Below are positions 44,625 to 51,836 of a stretch of DNA of 64,000 bases, piece after piece. Made by a program: the position numbers and the translations under genes. The stretch covers positions 1 through 64,000 of the forward strand of contig DASVVS010000042.1 of the NCBI GenBank assembly GCA_036386455.1, read 5' to 3'. The notes beneath the pieces were generated by a model. The model made no database searches, had not been told where the DNA came from, and worked only from the letters and a program-made list of their open reading frames with translations. This stretch comes from AC-37 sp036386455 (GTDB lineage: Bacteria; Actinomycetota; Thermoleophilia; Solirubrobacterales; Thermoleophilaceae). Positions within the stretch are counted from its first letter, which is position 1, and every line of letters starts with the position of its first letter.

Positions 44625-46310
44625 TCAGGCCCCTTCACGAAGGACGGCCTCCGGTCGGAGGATGCCGTCCTCCCCGGCCCCGCCCGAGCGCGCCGCCTCG
44701 ATCATCTCCGTCAGCAGGTAGCGCCGCGCCTTCGCGGTAGCGGTGCGCCGCAGCTCCGCCTCGGAGACCTCGAACGGCTCGCCGAGGTTCCCCAAGCCCT
44801 CGCTCGCGATGCTCCAGGTCTCGAAGTCGAGCCTGGTCCCGTCGCGCATGCAGACGACCGGCACCGGCCGGCCGTCGCGGTCCGGCACCACCACGATCTC
44901 CTCGGCGTCGGGGATGCGGTCGAGCAGGACGTCCTCGATCCAGAGGCAGCTCTCCACGCCGTCGATCCGGTCGGCGACGCGGTCGAGGATCTCGACGTCG
45001 CCCCAGCGCGTCTTGCGGCCCCAGTCGCCGGTGTCGAACCATGGCCCGTGCCGCCGCTCCCAGTACTTCGCGGGCGTGCCGACGAACGAGAGGGACCGTG
45101 CCGGCGTCTTCGCCTGGATCATTCCCGGCTGTCCGATCGGCATCTTGCGCTGCGTCTCCGGGTCCGCGATGCGGATCCGCACCCCGGGCACGGGCCAGCC
45201 GAGGCTGCGCGACCGTGTCCCGCGTCGGACGAGCCGCTCGGCCGAGCCGCGCGTGTACGCGCGCACCGACATGACCTGGACCTCGGTCTGCCCGTAGGCC
45301 TGCACCCACAGCGGCAGCGTGCGCTCCGAAGCGGCCAGCAGCCGCCTGATCGTGCGGGGGTGGGCGGCGTCGAAGGTGCTGAAGAAGACGCGGATGTTCG
45401 CGAAGGGCCTGTCCGGGTGCTCGACCAGCTTCTCCCAGCTCACGAACACGTTCGGGTGCGCCTCGACGGCCGTGGGCCGGTAACGGGGGAAGAGGCGCAG
45501 CACGTTCTCGTCGGTGGGCTCGCCGATCGCCAGCAGCGCGGTCCCGCGCGACCAGGACGCCATCGAGGTGATCGCCGCGCGCACGTGCACGAACGAGATG
45601 CAGCTCGCCGCGAGCTCCCGGCGCGAGTGGCCGAACGGGGCGGTGCTCTCGACCCACGTCGAGAAGGACACGCCGGCCACGGAGTTCTCCACGAGCTTCG
45701 ATATCCCCGTCGTGCTCGAGGTGTGGGTGATCAGCATCGGCTCGTCGCCCTGGCGCGGGGCGGGCGGCGGCGTGGGGCCGCCCCAGAGGTCCTCGATGGG
45801 AATGCCGCCCTCCACCGGTCCGATGATTCGCTTCGAGAGCTTCTCCAGGCGCTCTGGAGTGAGCTCCGCGCGCTCGACGGTCGCCTGATCGGTGTACAGG
45901 AACGGCGCCTGCAGGCGCTCGAGCAGAACGCTCAGGATCTCGCCGTCGAGCCCCGGCGACAGGAGGGCGGGGATCGCGCCGATGCGGGCGGTCGCGCAGG
46001 CGAGCGCGACCATGTCGTAGTTCGAGCTCTTGGCGATCGCGACGCGGTCCCACGGCTTCACGCCCGCCTCGTGCAGCGCGGCCGACATCTGCTCGACGAG
46101 GGTGGCGAGCTCGACGTAATCGAGCTCGCTGCGCTGGCGCGGGTCGAACTGGAACGGGCGATCCAGGTAGATCGGGATCCGTCCGTGCACCTCCGCCGCG
46201 CGCTCCAGCATCGTGGACATGCCGATCGGCGGGCGCGCCGAGACGCGCGGGGCGAGCTGCCCGGCCAAAAGGCTGCGCAGGCCGGTCCGCTTCGTGGCCG
46301 TGGCGCTCAC
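44625..46310 (-). CDS. Acyl/aryl-CoA synthetase-like adenylating enzyme (ANL superfamily)
   Basis: 561 residues, GTG start in a GTGA overlap with the FAD enzyme gene. The ATP loop reads THTSSTTGISK, followed by a YGQTE motif, DTGDWG, and a C-terminal Lys in TATAKARRYLL. These are the A3, A5, A7 and A10 motifs of adenylate-forming enzymes. It activates a carboxylic acid as its adenylate, then forms a CoA or carrier-protein thioester. The substrate is unknown; loading an acyl or aryl starter or an amino-acid-derived acid are options. Confidence 0.88.
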   Translation of the reverse strand: MSATATKRTGLRSLLAGQLAPRVSARPPIGMSTMLERAAEVHGRIPIYLDRPFQFDPRQRSELDYVELATLVEQMSAALHEAGVKPWDRVAIAKSSNYDMVALACATARIGAIPALLSPGLDGEILSVLLERLQAPFLYTDQATVERAELTPERLEKLSKRIIGPVEGGIPIEDLWGGPTPPPAPRQGDEPMLITHTSSTTGISKLVENSVAGVSFSTWVESTAPFGHSRRELAASCISFVHVRAAITSMASWSRGTALLAIGEPTDENVLRLFPRYRPTAVEAHPNVFVSWEKLVEHPDRPFANIRVFFSTFDAAHPRTIRRLLAASERTLPLWVQAYGQTEVQVMSVRAYTRGSAERLVRRGTRSRSLGWPVPGVRIRIADPETQRKMPIGQPGMIQAKTPARSLSFVGTPAKYWERRHGPWFDTGDWGRKTRWGDVEILDRVADRIDGVESCLWIEDVLLDRIPDAEEIVVVPDRDGRPVPVVCMRDGTRLDFETWSIASEGLGNLGEPFEVSEAELRRTATAKARRYLLTEMIEAARSGGAGEDGILRPEAVLREGA

Positions 46311-47665
46311 GAGGCCGCTCCGCCGCCGCTCAGCGCGAGCGCGGGCTCCGGCGACGGCGTGTCCGCGACGAGATCCTCGGCGGCCAGCGGCGGCAGCGGG
46401 GCTGGGACGTCGCTCCCCAGGTGAATCGACGGAAGGTTCGCGAGGTAGACGCCGAGCGCCCTCAGCATCGGGCGCGGCGAGGCCAGCCTGCCGATTCCTA
46501 TCGACGAGGTGACGTACGAATGGATGTGCCGCGCCGTCAGGATGTCCCGGGCGGCGGCGGCGAAGACGATTTTCTCCACCGGATAGAAGCGACGGCCGCG
46601 TGAGTAGTCAGCAGCGGCATGGTAAGGGCTCGAGAAGCGCTTGGAGTGTTTGATGCGATAGCGCATCAGCGCCCTGTCGAGGACGACGTCGCTCCGGCGA
46701 ACCGCGTCCGCCGTCTCCTGGGCCAGCATGCTCGAGCTGAGCATCGCCCAGCCGCAGCCCCACCCCCAGACGGGGTCCGCCGCCACCGCGGCGTCGCCGA
46801 CCAGCGCCACGCCCGGCGCGGCCACCCGCCGCTTGACGTTGGTCATGTCCATGTGGCCGGCCATCGGGCCGACCTGCCTGGCACCCTCCAGGTTCGGGCC
46901 GTCGGGAAGCTCGGCGATGAAGCGACGGTAGAACGCGTCCGGGTCCTTGCGGAACTCGGGGTAGCGGCTCTTGTGCGGCGCGATGACCAGGACCACCAGA
47001 TCGCTGTCGGTGTACATCAGGTAGGCGGTGTCCGGGTCGAGGAAGTAGATCTGGTTCTTCGGGTGCGACTGGAGGCGGAGGTTCTCGAAGTAGCCCCAGT
47101 ACGCGAACCGTTCGTGCCTGCGCCGCCGCGCGGGCAGCCCCGCGGCCTCCGCCACTGCGGACTCCTGGCCGTCGGCGCCCACGGTGAGCTTCGCGGGCAG
47201 CTCGACCCGCCGGCCGCTTCGGTTGGTGGCCACAACGCCCTTGACGCGGCGTCCTGAGCGCATCACGTCCTCGACCTTCCAGCCGTACAGCACGTCGACG
47301 TCGCCGGACTCGGCCGCGTGCCTACGCAGGAGCGGGTCGAGCACCTCGCGGCGGACCGTGCAGTTCCACTTCGGATAGGGGTAGTCGTCCAGCTCTCCGC
47401 GGATCCAGCCGTAGCGGGTGTAGAGCTCCCAGGAGTGGCGCGGCGCGGCGACCGCCTCGAGATCCTCGGTCAGCCCCAGCTCGTCGAGGAGCGGGACCTG
47501 GCCAGCCGAGATCGTGTGGGTACACGCGCGCTCGAAGTGGTCCTCGTCGGGGCTGCGCTCCAGCAGCGCCACTCGAAGCCCCGCGCGGCCATAGCGAATC
47601 GCGGCCACCGCCCCCGCGATCGCCCCTCCCGAGATCACGACGTCGTATGTGCCTCCCCTCGACAC
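46307..47665 (-). CDS. FAD-dependent oxidoreductase (geranylgeranyl-reductase/halogenase-like fold)
   Basis: 452 residues from GTG 47665 (458 from GTG 47683). The FAD loop is unusual, ISGGAIAGAVAAIRYGRAG; the flavin motif reads VGDAAVAADPVWGWGCGWAM. The tryptophan pattern of flavin halogenases (GWxWxIP) is not present, so halogenation is not supported. The 47683 codon overlaps a -10-like TACGCT (47678-47673), so a leaderless start at 47665, seven bases after that box, fits better. It leads the adenylase-amine oxidase-DUF3050-TetR operon. Confidence 0.82.
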   Translation of the reverse strand: MSRGGTYDVVISGGAIAGAVAAIRYGRAGLRVALLERSPDEDHFERACTHTISAGQVPLLDELGLTEDLEAVAAPRHSWELYTRYGWIRGELDDYPYPKWNCTVRREVLDPLLRRHAAESGDVDVLYGWKVEDVMRSGRRVKGVVATNRSGRRVELPAKLTVGADGQESAVAEAAGLPARRRRHERFAYWGYFENLRLQSHPKNQIYFLDPDTAYLMYTDSDLVVLVIAPHKSRYPEFRKDPDAFYRRFIAELPDGPNLEGARQVGPMAGHMDMTNVKRRVAAPGVALVGDAAVAADPVWGWGCGWAMLSSSMLAQETADAVRRSDVVLDRALMRYRIKHSKRFSSPYHAAADYSRGRRFYPVEKIVFAAAARDILTARHIHSYVTSSIGIGRLASPRPMLRALGVYLANLPSIHLGSDVPAPLPPLAAEDLVADTPSPEPALALSGGGAAS

Positions 47666-47672
47666 GGCGGCG

Positions 47673-47747
47673 AGCGTATGCACGCCACGTCGCCCATCCG
47701 CGCCGGGCCCTGGGCGATTTCACCCAGAGGTTGGCGATCTACCACCC
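47673..47747 (-). promoter_or_regulatory. Shared 32-bp element, copy 3, with TACGCT -10 box, ahead of the FAD/adenylase operon
   Basis: On the minus strand, 47747-47716 begins GGGTGG and ends GGGTGAAATC. TACGCT (47678-47673) follows after 37 bases, and a GTG codon sits seven bases beyond it. The core ATCGCCA is shared with copy 2. Confidence 0.65.
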
Positions 47748-47809
47748 CCCGGGACGGACTTCGCGCCGGCGGTCCTCCAGGCGCAGCTCGACTAGCGCGG
47801 TCCGGCGGT

Positions 47810-48457
47810 CTAGTTCTCGTCGAGCCGCGCGACGCGCGCCGCCGCGCGCGGGCCCACGTACGGCGCGAGCGTGACGTACACGAACTCCGGCGCCTTCTGG
47901 GGCAGCTCGCGCACCCGCCCGCGGAAGATCTCGTCGTAGACCAGCGAGTACACGGCGCCCACGACGGCCTGCGCCGTGAACTCGGGGATCCTCACCCCCG
48001 CCGGAGCGTCGCCGCTCCCGGGCGCGATGAACTCGGTGAAGCCGCGCAGCACCTCGTCGCGGCGCGCGAGCGCGCGCGGGCCCGCGGCGAGGATCTCGAT
48101 CACGCAGAAGCGCGCGAGCGCAGGCCGCGAGGCGAGCAGCTCGAGCAGCATGCGGACTCCCGCCGCCACCCGCTCGCGCCAGGGGCCGGCCTCCTCGTAG
48201 GCCTCCCTGACCTGCACGACGAGCTGCCGCGTGATCTCGTCGTAGGCCGCGATGAAGCACTCCTCCTTGTCGGCGAAGTGCTCGTAGAAGGTCTTGCGCG
48301 ACACCGACGCGTTCTTGATCACGTCGGCCACGGTCGTCGCGGCGTACCCCTTCTCGGCCACGGCCTCGATCACGCCGTCGATCATCCGCTCGCGCTGCGA
48401 GCGGATCACGACCTCGCGCGGGAGGTTGTGCCGCCCGCGGGGGAGCTCGTGAGACAT
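47810..48457 (-). CDS. TetR-family transcriptional regulator
   Basis: 215 residues from the ATG at 48457, which has GGAAGGG nine bases upstream. A longer frame from 48559 would take in repeat-rich leader sequence and is less likely. Helix-turn-helix: MIDGVIEAVAEKGYAATTVA, then DVIKNASVSRKTFYEHF. The C-terminal domain holds RFCVIEILAAGP. It stands alone, upstream of the FAD/adenylase operon and divergent from the secreted-protein gene. Three direct repeats lie in its upstream region. Confidence 0.87.
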   Translation of the reverse strand: MSHELPRGRHNLPREVVIRSQRERMIDGVIEAVAEKGYAATTVADVIKNASVSRKTFYEHFADKEECFIAAYDEITRQLVVQVREAYEEAGPWRERVAAGVRMLLELLASRPALARFCVIEILAAGPRALARRDEVLRGFTEFIAPGSGDAPAGVRIPEFTAQAVVGAVYSLVYDEIFRGRVRELPQKAPEFVYVTLAPYVGPRAAARVARLDEN

Positions 48458-48509
48458 CCGTAGCGACCCTTCCGAGGCAGACACGCTTGGCACGTTACCC
48501 GCGAAGTAC

Positions 48510-48558
48510 AGAAACATGGGGGGGTTACTAAGAAACACGCGCTGGGTAGCGAGAAACA
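48510..48558. repeat. Three AGAAACA direct repeats at exact 21-bp spacing
   Basis: AGAAACA at 48510-48516, 48531-48537 and 48552-48558 (TGTTTCT on the other strand). The equal 21-bp steps put all copies on the same face of the helix. They lie 53-101 bases upstream of the TetR start, and further upstream of the divergent secreted-protein gene. This is probably a multi-site operator. Confidence 0.6.
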
Positions 48559-48748
48559 CCGGCGTTTCGCCGGGACTCAGCTAGGGGGGCGGCTGGGGCC
48601 CCCAGAAGGAGGATCGACCTCCCAGCGCAACCAAAAAAGCGCCGGAACGCCACGCGACCTGGAAGCCCACGAGGCGCCCGGCACCCAATGAGGAGCGTAG
48701 CCGCGCCCGCCAGGATGGGCAAGCGCTGCTGCAGAGAGGCAGGAGAGA
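48559..48748 (+). other. Leader region before the secreted-protein gene, no gene found
   Basis: It begins with a hairpin CCGGCG-TTT-CGCCGG (48559-48573). The rest is G/C-rich with a short A run near 48640 and ends in an AGGAGAG ribosome site before ATG 48749. I checked for riboswitch-like patterns and open frames on both strands and could not support any. Confidence 0.4.
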
Positions 48749-49426
48749 ATGAAGGTACGTAGCAAGGGCGCGCTCGCGATCGGCGCCGCACTGATGACGG
48801 CGGCGATGGCGGCCGGCCCCGCGGCGGCTCAGAGCACGACGATCACCCCGGCGGGCGACTACTCGAAGGCGTCGCTCCAGTCCGGCACCACCGCGTCGTT
48901 CAGCATCGCCGGGTTCCTGACCACCACGTGCAACCAGTCGGTCAGCCAGCCGACCTCGCCCCTGGGGACCAACACGAAGAACAAGATTCCGGCGGCGCCG
49001 GGCAACCACAACAACAATGGCCCGGTGACCATTCCGGTCAACCCGCCCACGTTCACCAACAACGGCGGGGCGTGCCCGACCAACATCGGGGCCACGACCA
49101 CCACCACCACGAGCGGGAGCTGGACGCTGTCCGGCCAGAACGGGTCGCCGATCACCGGCTACCTCACGGTCCCGCGGAACGGGGCCGTCGTCTCGACCAG
49201 CAACGGCTGCACGATCACCATCGCCCCGAGCGCGGCGGTGAACGTCAACGGGACCTGGACGAACGGCAGCGGCAGCACGCCGTCGCGCCTGACGATCACC
49301 AACCAGCCGATCCCGGTCAGCGTCAGCGGCGGGTTCGGCTGCTTCGGCAGCTCGGCCTCGTTCTCGGCGACGTACGACGTCACCGACGTCAGCAACACGA
49401 GTGCCTTCGTAACCGTCGGCCCGTAA
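48749..49426 (+). CDS. Secreted Thr/Ser/Asn-rich protein of unknown function
   Basis: 225 residues. A Sec signal peptide (KVRSKGALAIGAALMTAAMA, then AGPAAAQS) is followed by a mature part rich in Thr, Ser, Asn and Gly. It holds a run of Thr in GATTTTTTSGSW and four cysteines, enough for two disulfides. It probably folds as a beta-rich extracellular or envelope protein; no enzyme motif is seen. It stands alone with a strong ribosome site and ends at a bidirectional terminator. It is not obviously tied to the biosynthetic cluster. Confidence 0.8.
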   Translation: MKVRSKGALAIGAALMTAAMAAGPAAAQSTTITPAGDYSKASLQSGTTASFSIAGFLTTTCNQSVSQPTSPLGTNTKNKIPAAPGNHNNNGPVTIPVNPPTFTNNGGACPTNIGATTTTTTSGSWTLSGQNGSPITGYLTVPRNGAVVSTSNGCTITIAPSAAVNVNGTWTNGSGSTPSRLTITNQPIPVSVSGGFGCFGSSASFSATYDVTDVSNTSAFVTVGP

Positions 49427-49449
49427 GGGCGGCGGCATTCCCCAAGGGT

Positions 49450-49477
49450 GCGGCCCGTCGCCTCGGCGGCGGGCCGC
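49450..49477. terminator. Bidirectional terminator hairpin between convergent genes
   Basis: Stem GCGGCCCG-T-CGCC, loop TC, GGCG-G-CGGGCCGC: 12 Watson-Crick pairs with one T/G wobble. It lies between the ends of the secreted-protein gene (plus strand) and the propeller-protein gene (minus strand). There is no T tract. Confidence 0.7.
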
Positions 49478-49516
49478 GTCCGTTCTCGGCGGCGGTCCGA
49501 GATGCCGGTCAGGCGC

Positions 49517-51763
49517 TCAGGCGATGAAGTAGAAGCACTCCTGGATCTGACCGTCGTTGCCCACGTAGGCGACGTGCTGCACGTTGTCGGCGGGCGTGTA
49601 CCAGCTCGTGGGACTCACGCCCGGCGCGGCGGGCAGGTGCTCGCCGCTGGGCAGGTTGTGGCGCCACACGTGCGGCACCCCAACGTGCACGAAGAAGTAG
49701 CACTCGTGCACCCGGCCGTCCTCGCCCGCGTAGGCGATGTGCTGCACGTTCTCGGAGGTCGTGTACCAGCTCGTCGGGCTCGTGCCCTGGGCGGCCAGCG
49801 GCTGCCCCGAACTCGCCGGCTCCCCCTGCCAGCCGCCGAACCCGTGGATGAAGTAGAAGAGCTGGTGGATCGTCCTGCCCTCGGTCACATAGGCGATGTG
49901 CTGCACGTTGTCGGGGGTCGCGAACCAGCTGGTCGGGCTCGTGCCGGGGGCGACCAGCGGCTGTCCCTCGCCGGGGACGCTGTGCAGCCACCTGTTCTCG
50001 CCGCCTATGAAGTAGAAGCACTCGTGGATCTTGCGGTCGGCGCCCACGTAGGCGATGTGCTGGACCTTCTCGACGGCCGTGTACCAGCTCGTCGGGCTCG
50101 TGCCCGGCGCGACCTTCTCCTCTCCGAAGCTCGGGATCGTGTGCTCCCAGCGGTTGGTGGGCCCGCCGATCCGGTAGAAGCACTCGTGGATCTGCTGATC
50201 CACCCCGACGTAGGCGATGTGCTGGACCTTCTCGCCGGGCGTGTACCAGCTCGTCGGGCTGGTTCCCGGCGCGACCTTCTCCTGACCGAAGCTCGGGATC
50301 GTGTGCTCCCAGCGGTTCTCCGGCCCGCCGATCCGGTAGAAGCACTCGTGGATCTGCTGGTCGACCCCGACGTAGGCGATGTGCTGGACCTTCTCGTCGG
50401 CCGTGTACCAGCTCGTCGGGCTCGTGCCGGGGGCGACCTTCTCCTGGCCGAAGCTCGGGATCGTGTGCAGCCACTCGTTCTCGCCGCCTATGAAGTAGAA
50501 GCACTCGTGGATCTGCTGGTCCACTCCGACGTAGGCGATGTGCTGGACCTTCTCGTCGGCCGTGTACCAGCTCGTCGGGCTCGTGCCGGGGGCGACCTTC
50601 TCCTGGCCGAAGCTAGGCGTCCCCTGGCGCCAGCGCAGCTCGGCGGGCGCGGGGCCGATCCGGTCCGGCCCGTGCCAGGTGCCGCCCTCGTCGCGCCACC
50701 AGAAGTCGAAGCCGCGCTGGTGGCGGCGTCGCGCGACCAGCTCGAAGTTCCCGTTGAAGGTGCTCTGGATGAGCGACACCTCGTCGTACAGCGGGCCGGC
50801 GATCTTCACCGGTCCGCCCCAGCCCTCCGAGATCCGCTTGCCCTCGCCCGGCTCGCCGCAGTCGCGCCAGAAGTGGAGGATGCCGCCCGACTTGTCCGGC
50901 ACCATCAGCTCCAGGTTGCCGTAGTGCCCGTTGTCGAACGGAAGCTCGCCGTCCTCCTCGTAGCCGATGTCGCCCTGGACGATGCAGGGGCGCCCGGTGA
51001 ACCGGTGCGCGAGGTCGGGGAAGAGATCGCGCCCGAACGTCGTGCGGTCCACCCAGCCGCTCCCGATGCCAGCGGAGTCCGAGGGGCCGTTCACGTGGAG
51101 CTCCAGCTGGCCCGCCGCGGTCACGCCAGCCACCACGTAGTTCCCGATCGCCCCCAGGTACTTGTAGCCGGTACCGGTGGTGGGCGCACCCCACGTGGTT
51201 ATGGCGATCCCTATGCCGACGAGGTTTTCCTGGCCCGTCCCGCCCACGTTGACCCACTCCATCACGTCGGCGGGAAGGTTCCGCCGCACCCAGTAGGAGA
51301 ACCCCTTCGACCGCTCGGGGACGACCAGGAAGAACATGCTCGTCCCGTGGCCGAGCCCCGTCTCCTTCGTCGCCCCGCTGTACGCCATCGACGGGTTGCC
51401 GGCCTTCGGGCTCCCGAACGGGAGCGTGAACGGGCCGCTCCACCTGAACGCGCCGCCGTTCTCGCGCGCGTAGAAGTCGCAGACGCCGTCGGGCCGCACC
51501 GCCGCCACCTCGAGGTTCCCCCGGTCCGCGTCGAACGCGCGGAAGTCGGACTCGATCACGGTCGCGCCGGTGTACTCGCCCGAGCCGAACTGGGTCGGCC
51601 CGAACCACTTCATCGTCCCACCGTCGTTGTCGCGGGAGAACACTGCAAGCCCGCCCGCCGGCCACGGGATCACGACCTCGAAGTTGCCGGCACCGGCCCG
51701 GCTCTGGAGCATGAAGCCCCCGAGCGGGGACAGCATCGGCCGTTCTCGCCAGTCAAGCGCCAC
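49517..51763 (-). CDS. Double beta-propeller, lectin-like repeat protein
   Basis: 748 residues from a GTG that has GGGAGGT seven bases upstream; a GTG at 51784 lies before that ribosome site. The N-terminal half (about 1-380) has recurring GNFEVV, GNLEVA, GNLELM and GNFELVAR strands with FSRDND and WRDEGG turns, as in PLL-like propeller lectins. The C-terminal half holds seven copies of a 53-residue unit with PGTSPTSWYT, VQHIAYVG and IHECFY, enough for a seven-bladed propeller. No signal peptide is seen. Sugar binding is inference from repeat style. Confidence 0.72.
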   Translation of the reverse strand: MALDWRERPMLSPLGGFMLQSRAGAGNFEVVIPWPAGGLAVFSRDNDGGTMKWFGPTQFGSGEYTGATVIESDFRAFDADRGNLEVAAVRPDGVCDFYARENGGAFRWSGPFTLPFGSPKAGNPSMAYSGATKETGLGHGTSMFFLVVPERSKGFSYWVRRNLPADVMEWVNVGGTGQENLVGIGIAITTWGAPTTGTGYKYLGAIGNYVVAGVTAAGQLELHVNGPSDSAGIGSGWVDRTTFGRDLFPDLAHRFTGRPCIVQGDIGYEEDGELPFDNGHYGNLELMVPDKSGGILHFWRDCGEPGEGKRISEGWGGPVKIAGPLYDEVSLIQSTFNGNFELVARRRHQRGFDFWWRDEGGTWHGPDRIGPAPAELRWRQGTPSFGQEKVAPGTSPTSWYTADEKVQHIAYVGVDQQIHECFYFIGGENEWLHTIPSFGQEKVAPGTSPTSWYTADEKVQHIAYVGVDQQIHECFYRIGGPENRWEHTIPSFGQEKVAPGTSPTSWYTPGEKVQHIAYVGVDQQIHECFYRIGGPTNRWEHTIPSFGEEKVAPGTSPTSWYTAVEKVQHIAYVGADRKIHECFYFIGGENRWLHSVPGEGQPLVAPGTSPTSWFATPDNVQHIAYVTEGRTIHQLFYFIHGFGGWQGEPASSGQPLAAQGTSPTSWYTTSENVQHIAYAGEDGRVHECYFFVHVGVPHVWRHNLPSGEHLPAAPGVSPTSWYTPADNVQHVAYVGNDGQIQECFYFIA
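49520..50617 (-). repeat. Seven tandem ~159-bp repeats coding the propeller blades
   Basis: Read on the minus strand from 50617. Repeats one to three are almost identical in protein and DNA, four is close, and five to seven have drifted. This points to recent growth of the array at its start. Confidence 0.88.
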
Positions 51764-51836
51764 GGACCGCACCTCCCGAGACACGGCATCGGAGGACGGC
51801 CATGCTACGCCCGCACGCAGGCGGGCGTCGACCGCC

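Noticed and set aside
46307..47683. Flavin-dependent halogenase call for the FAD enzyme
   Set aside because: The GWxWxIP halogenase motif is absent; only the general fold motif GDAA...GWGCGW is shared.
48574..48748. Possible riboswitch ahead of the secreted-protein gene
   Set aside because: I compared it by eye with c-di-GMP, c-di-AMP and cobalamin patterns; none of the conserved cores is present.
49520..50617. CRISPR-like array because of regular repeats
   Set aside because: The 159-bp repeats are in-frame coding units of a protein, not short repeats with unique spacers.
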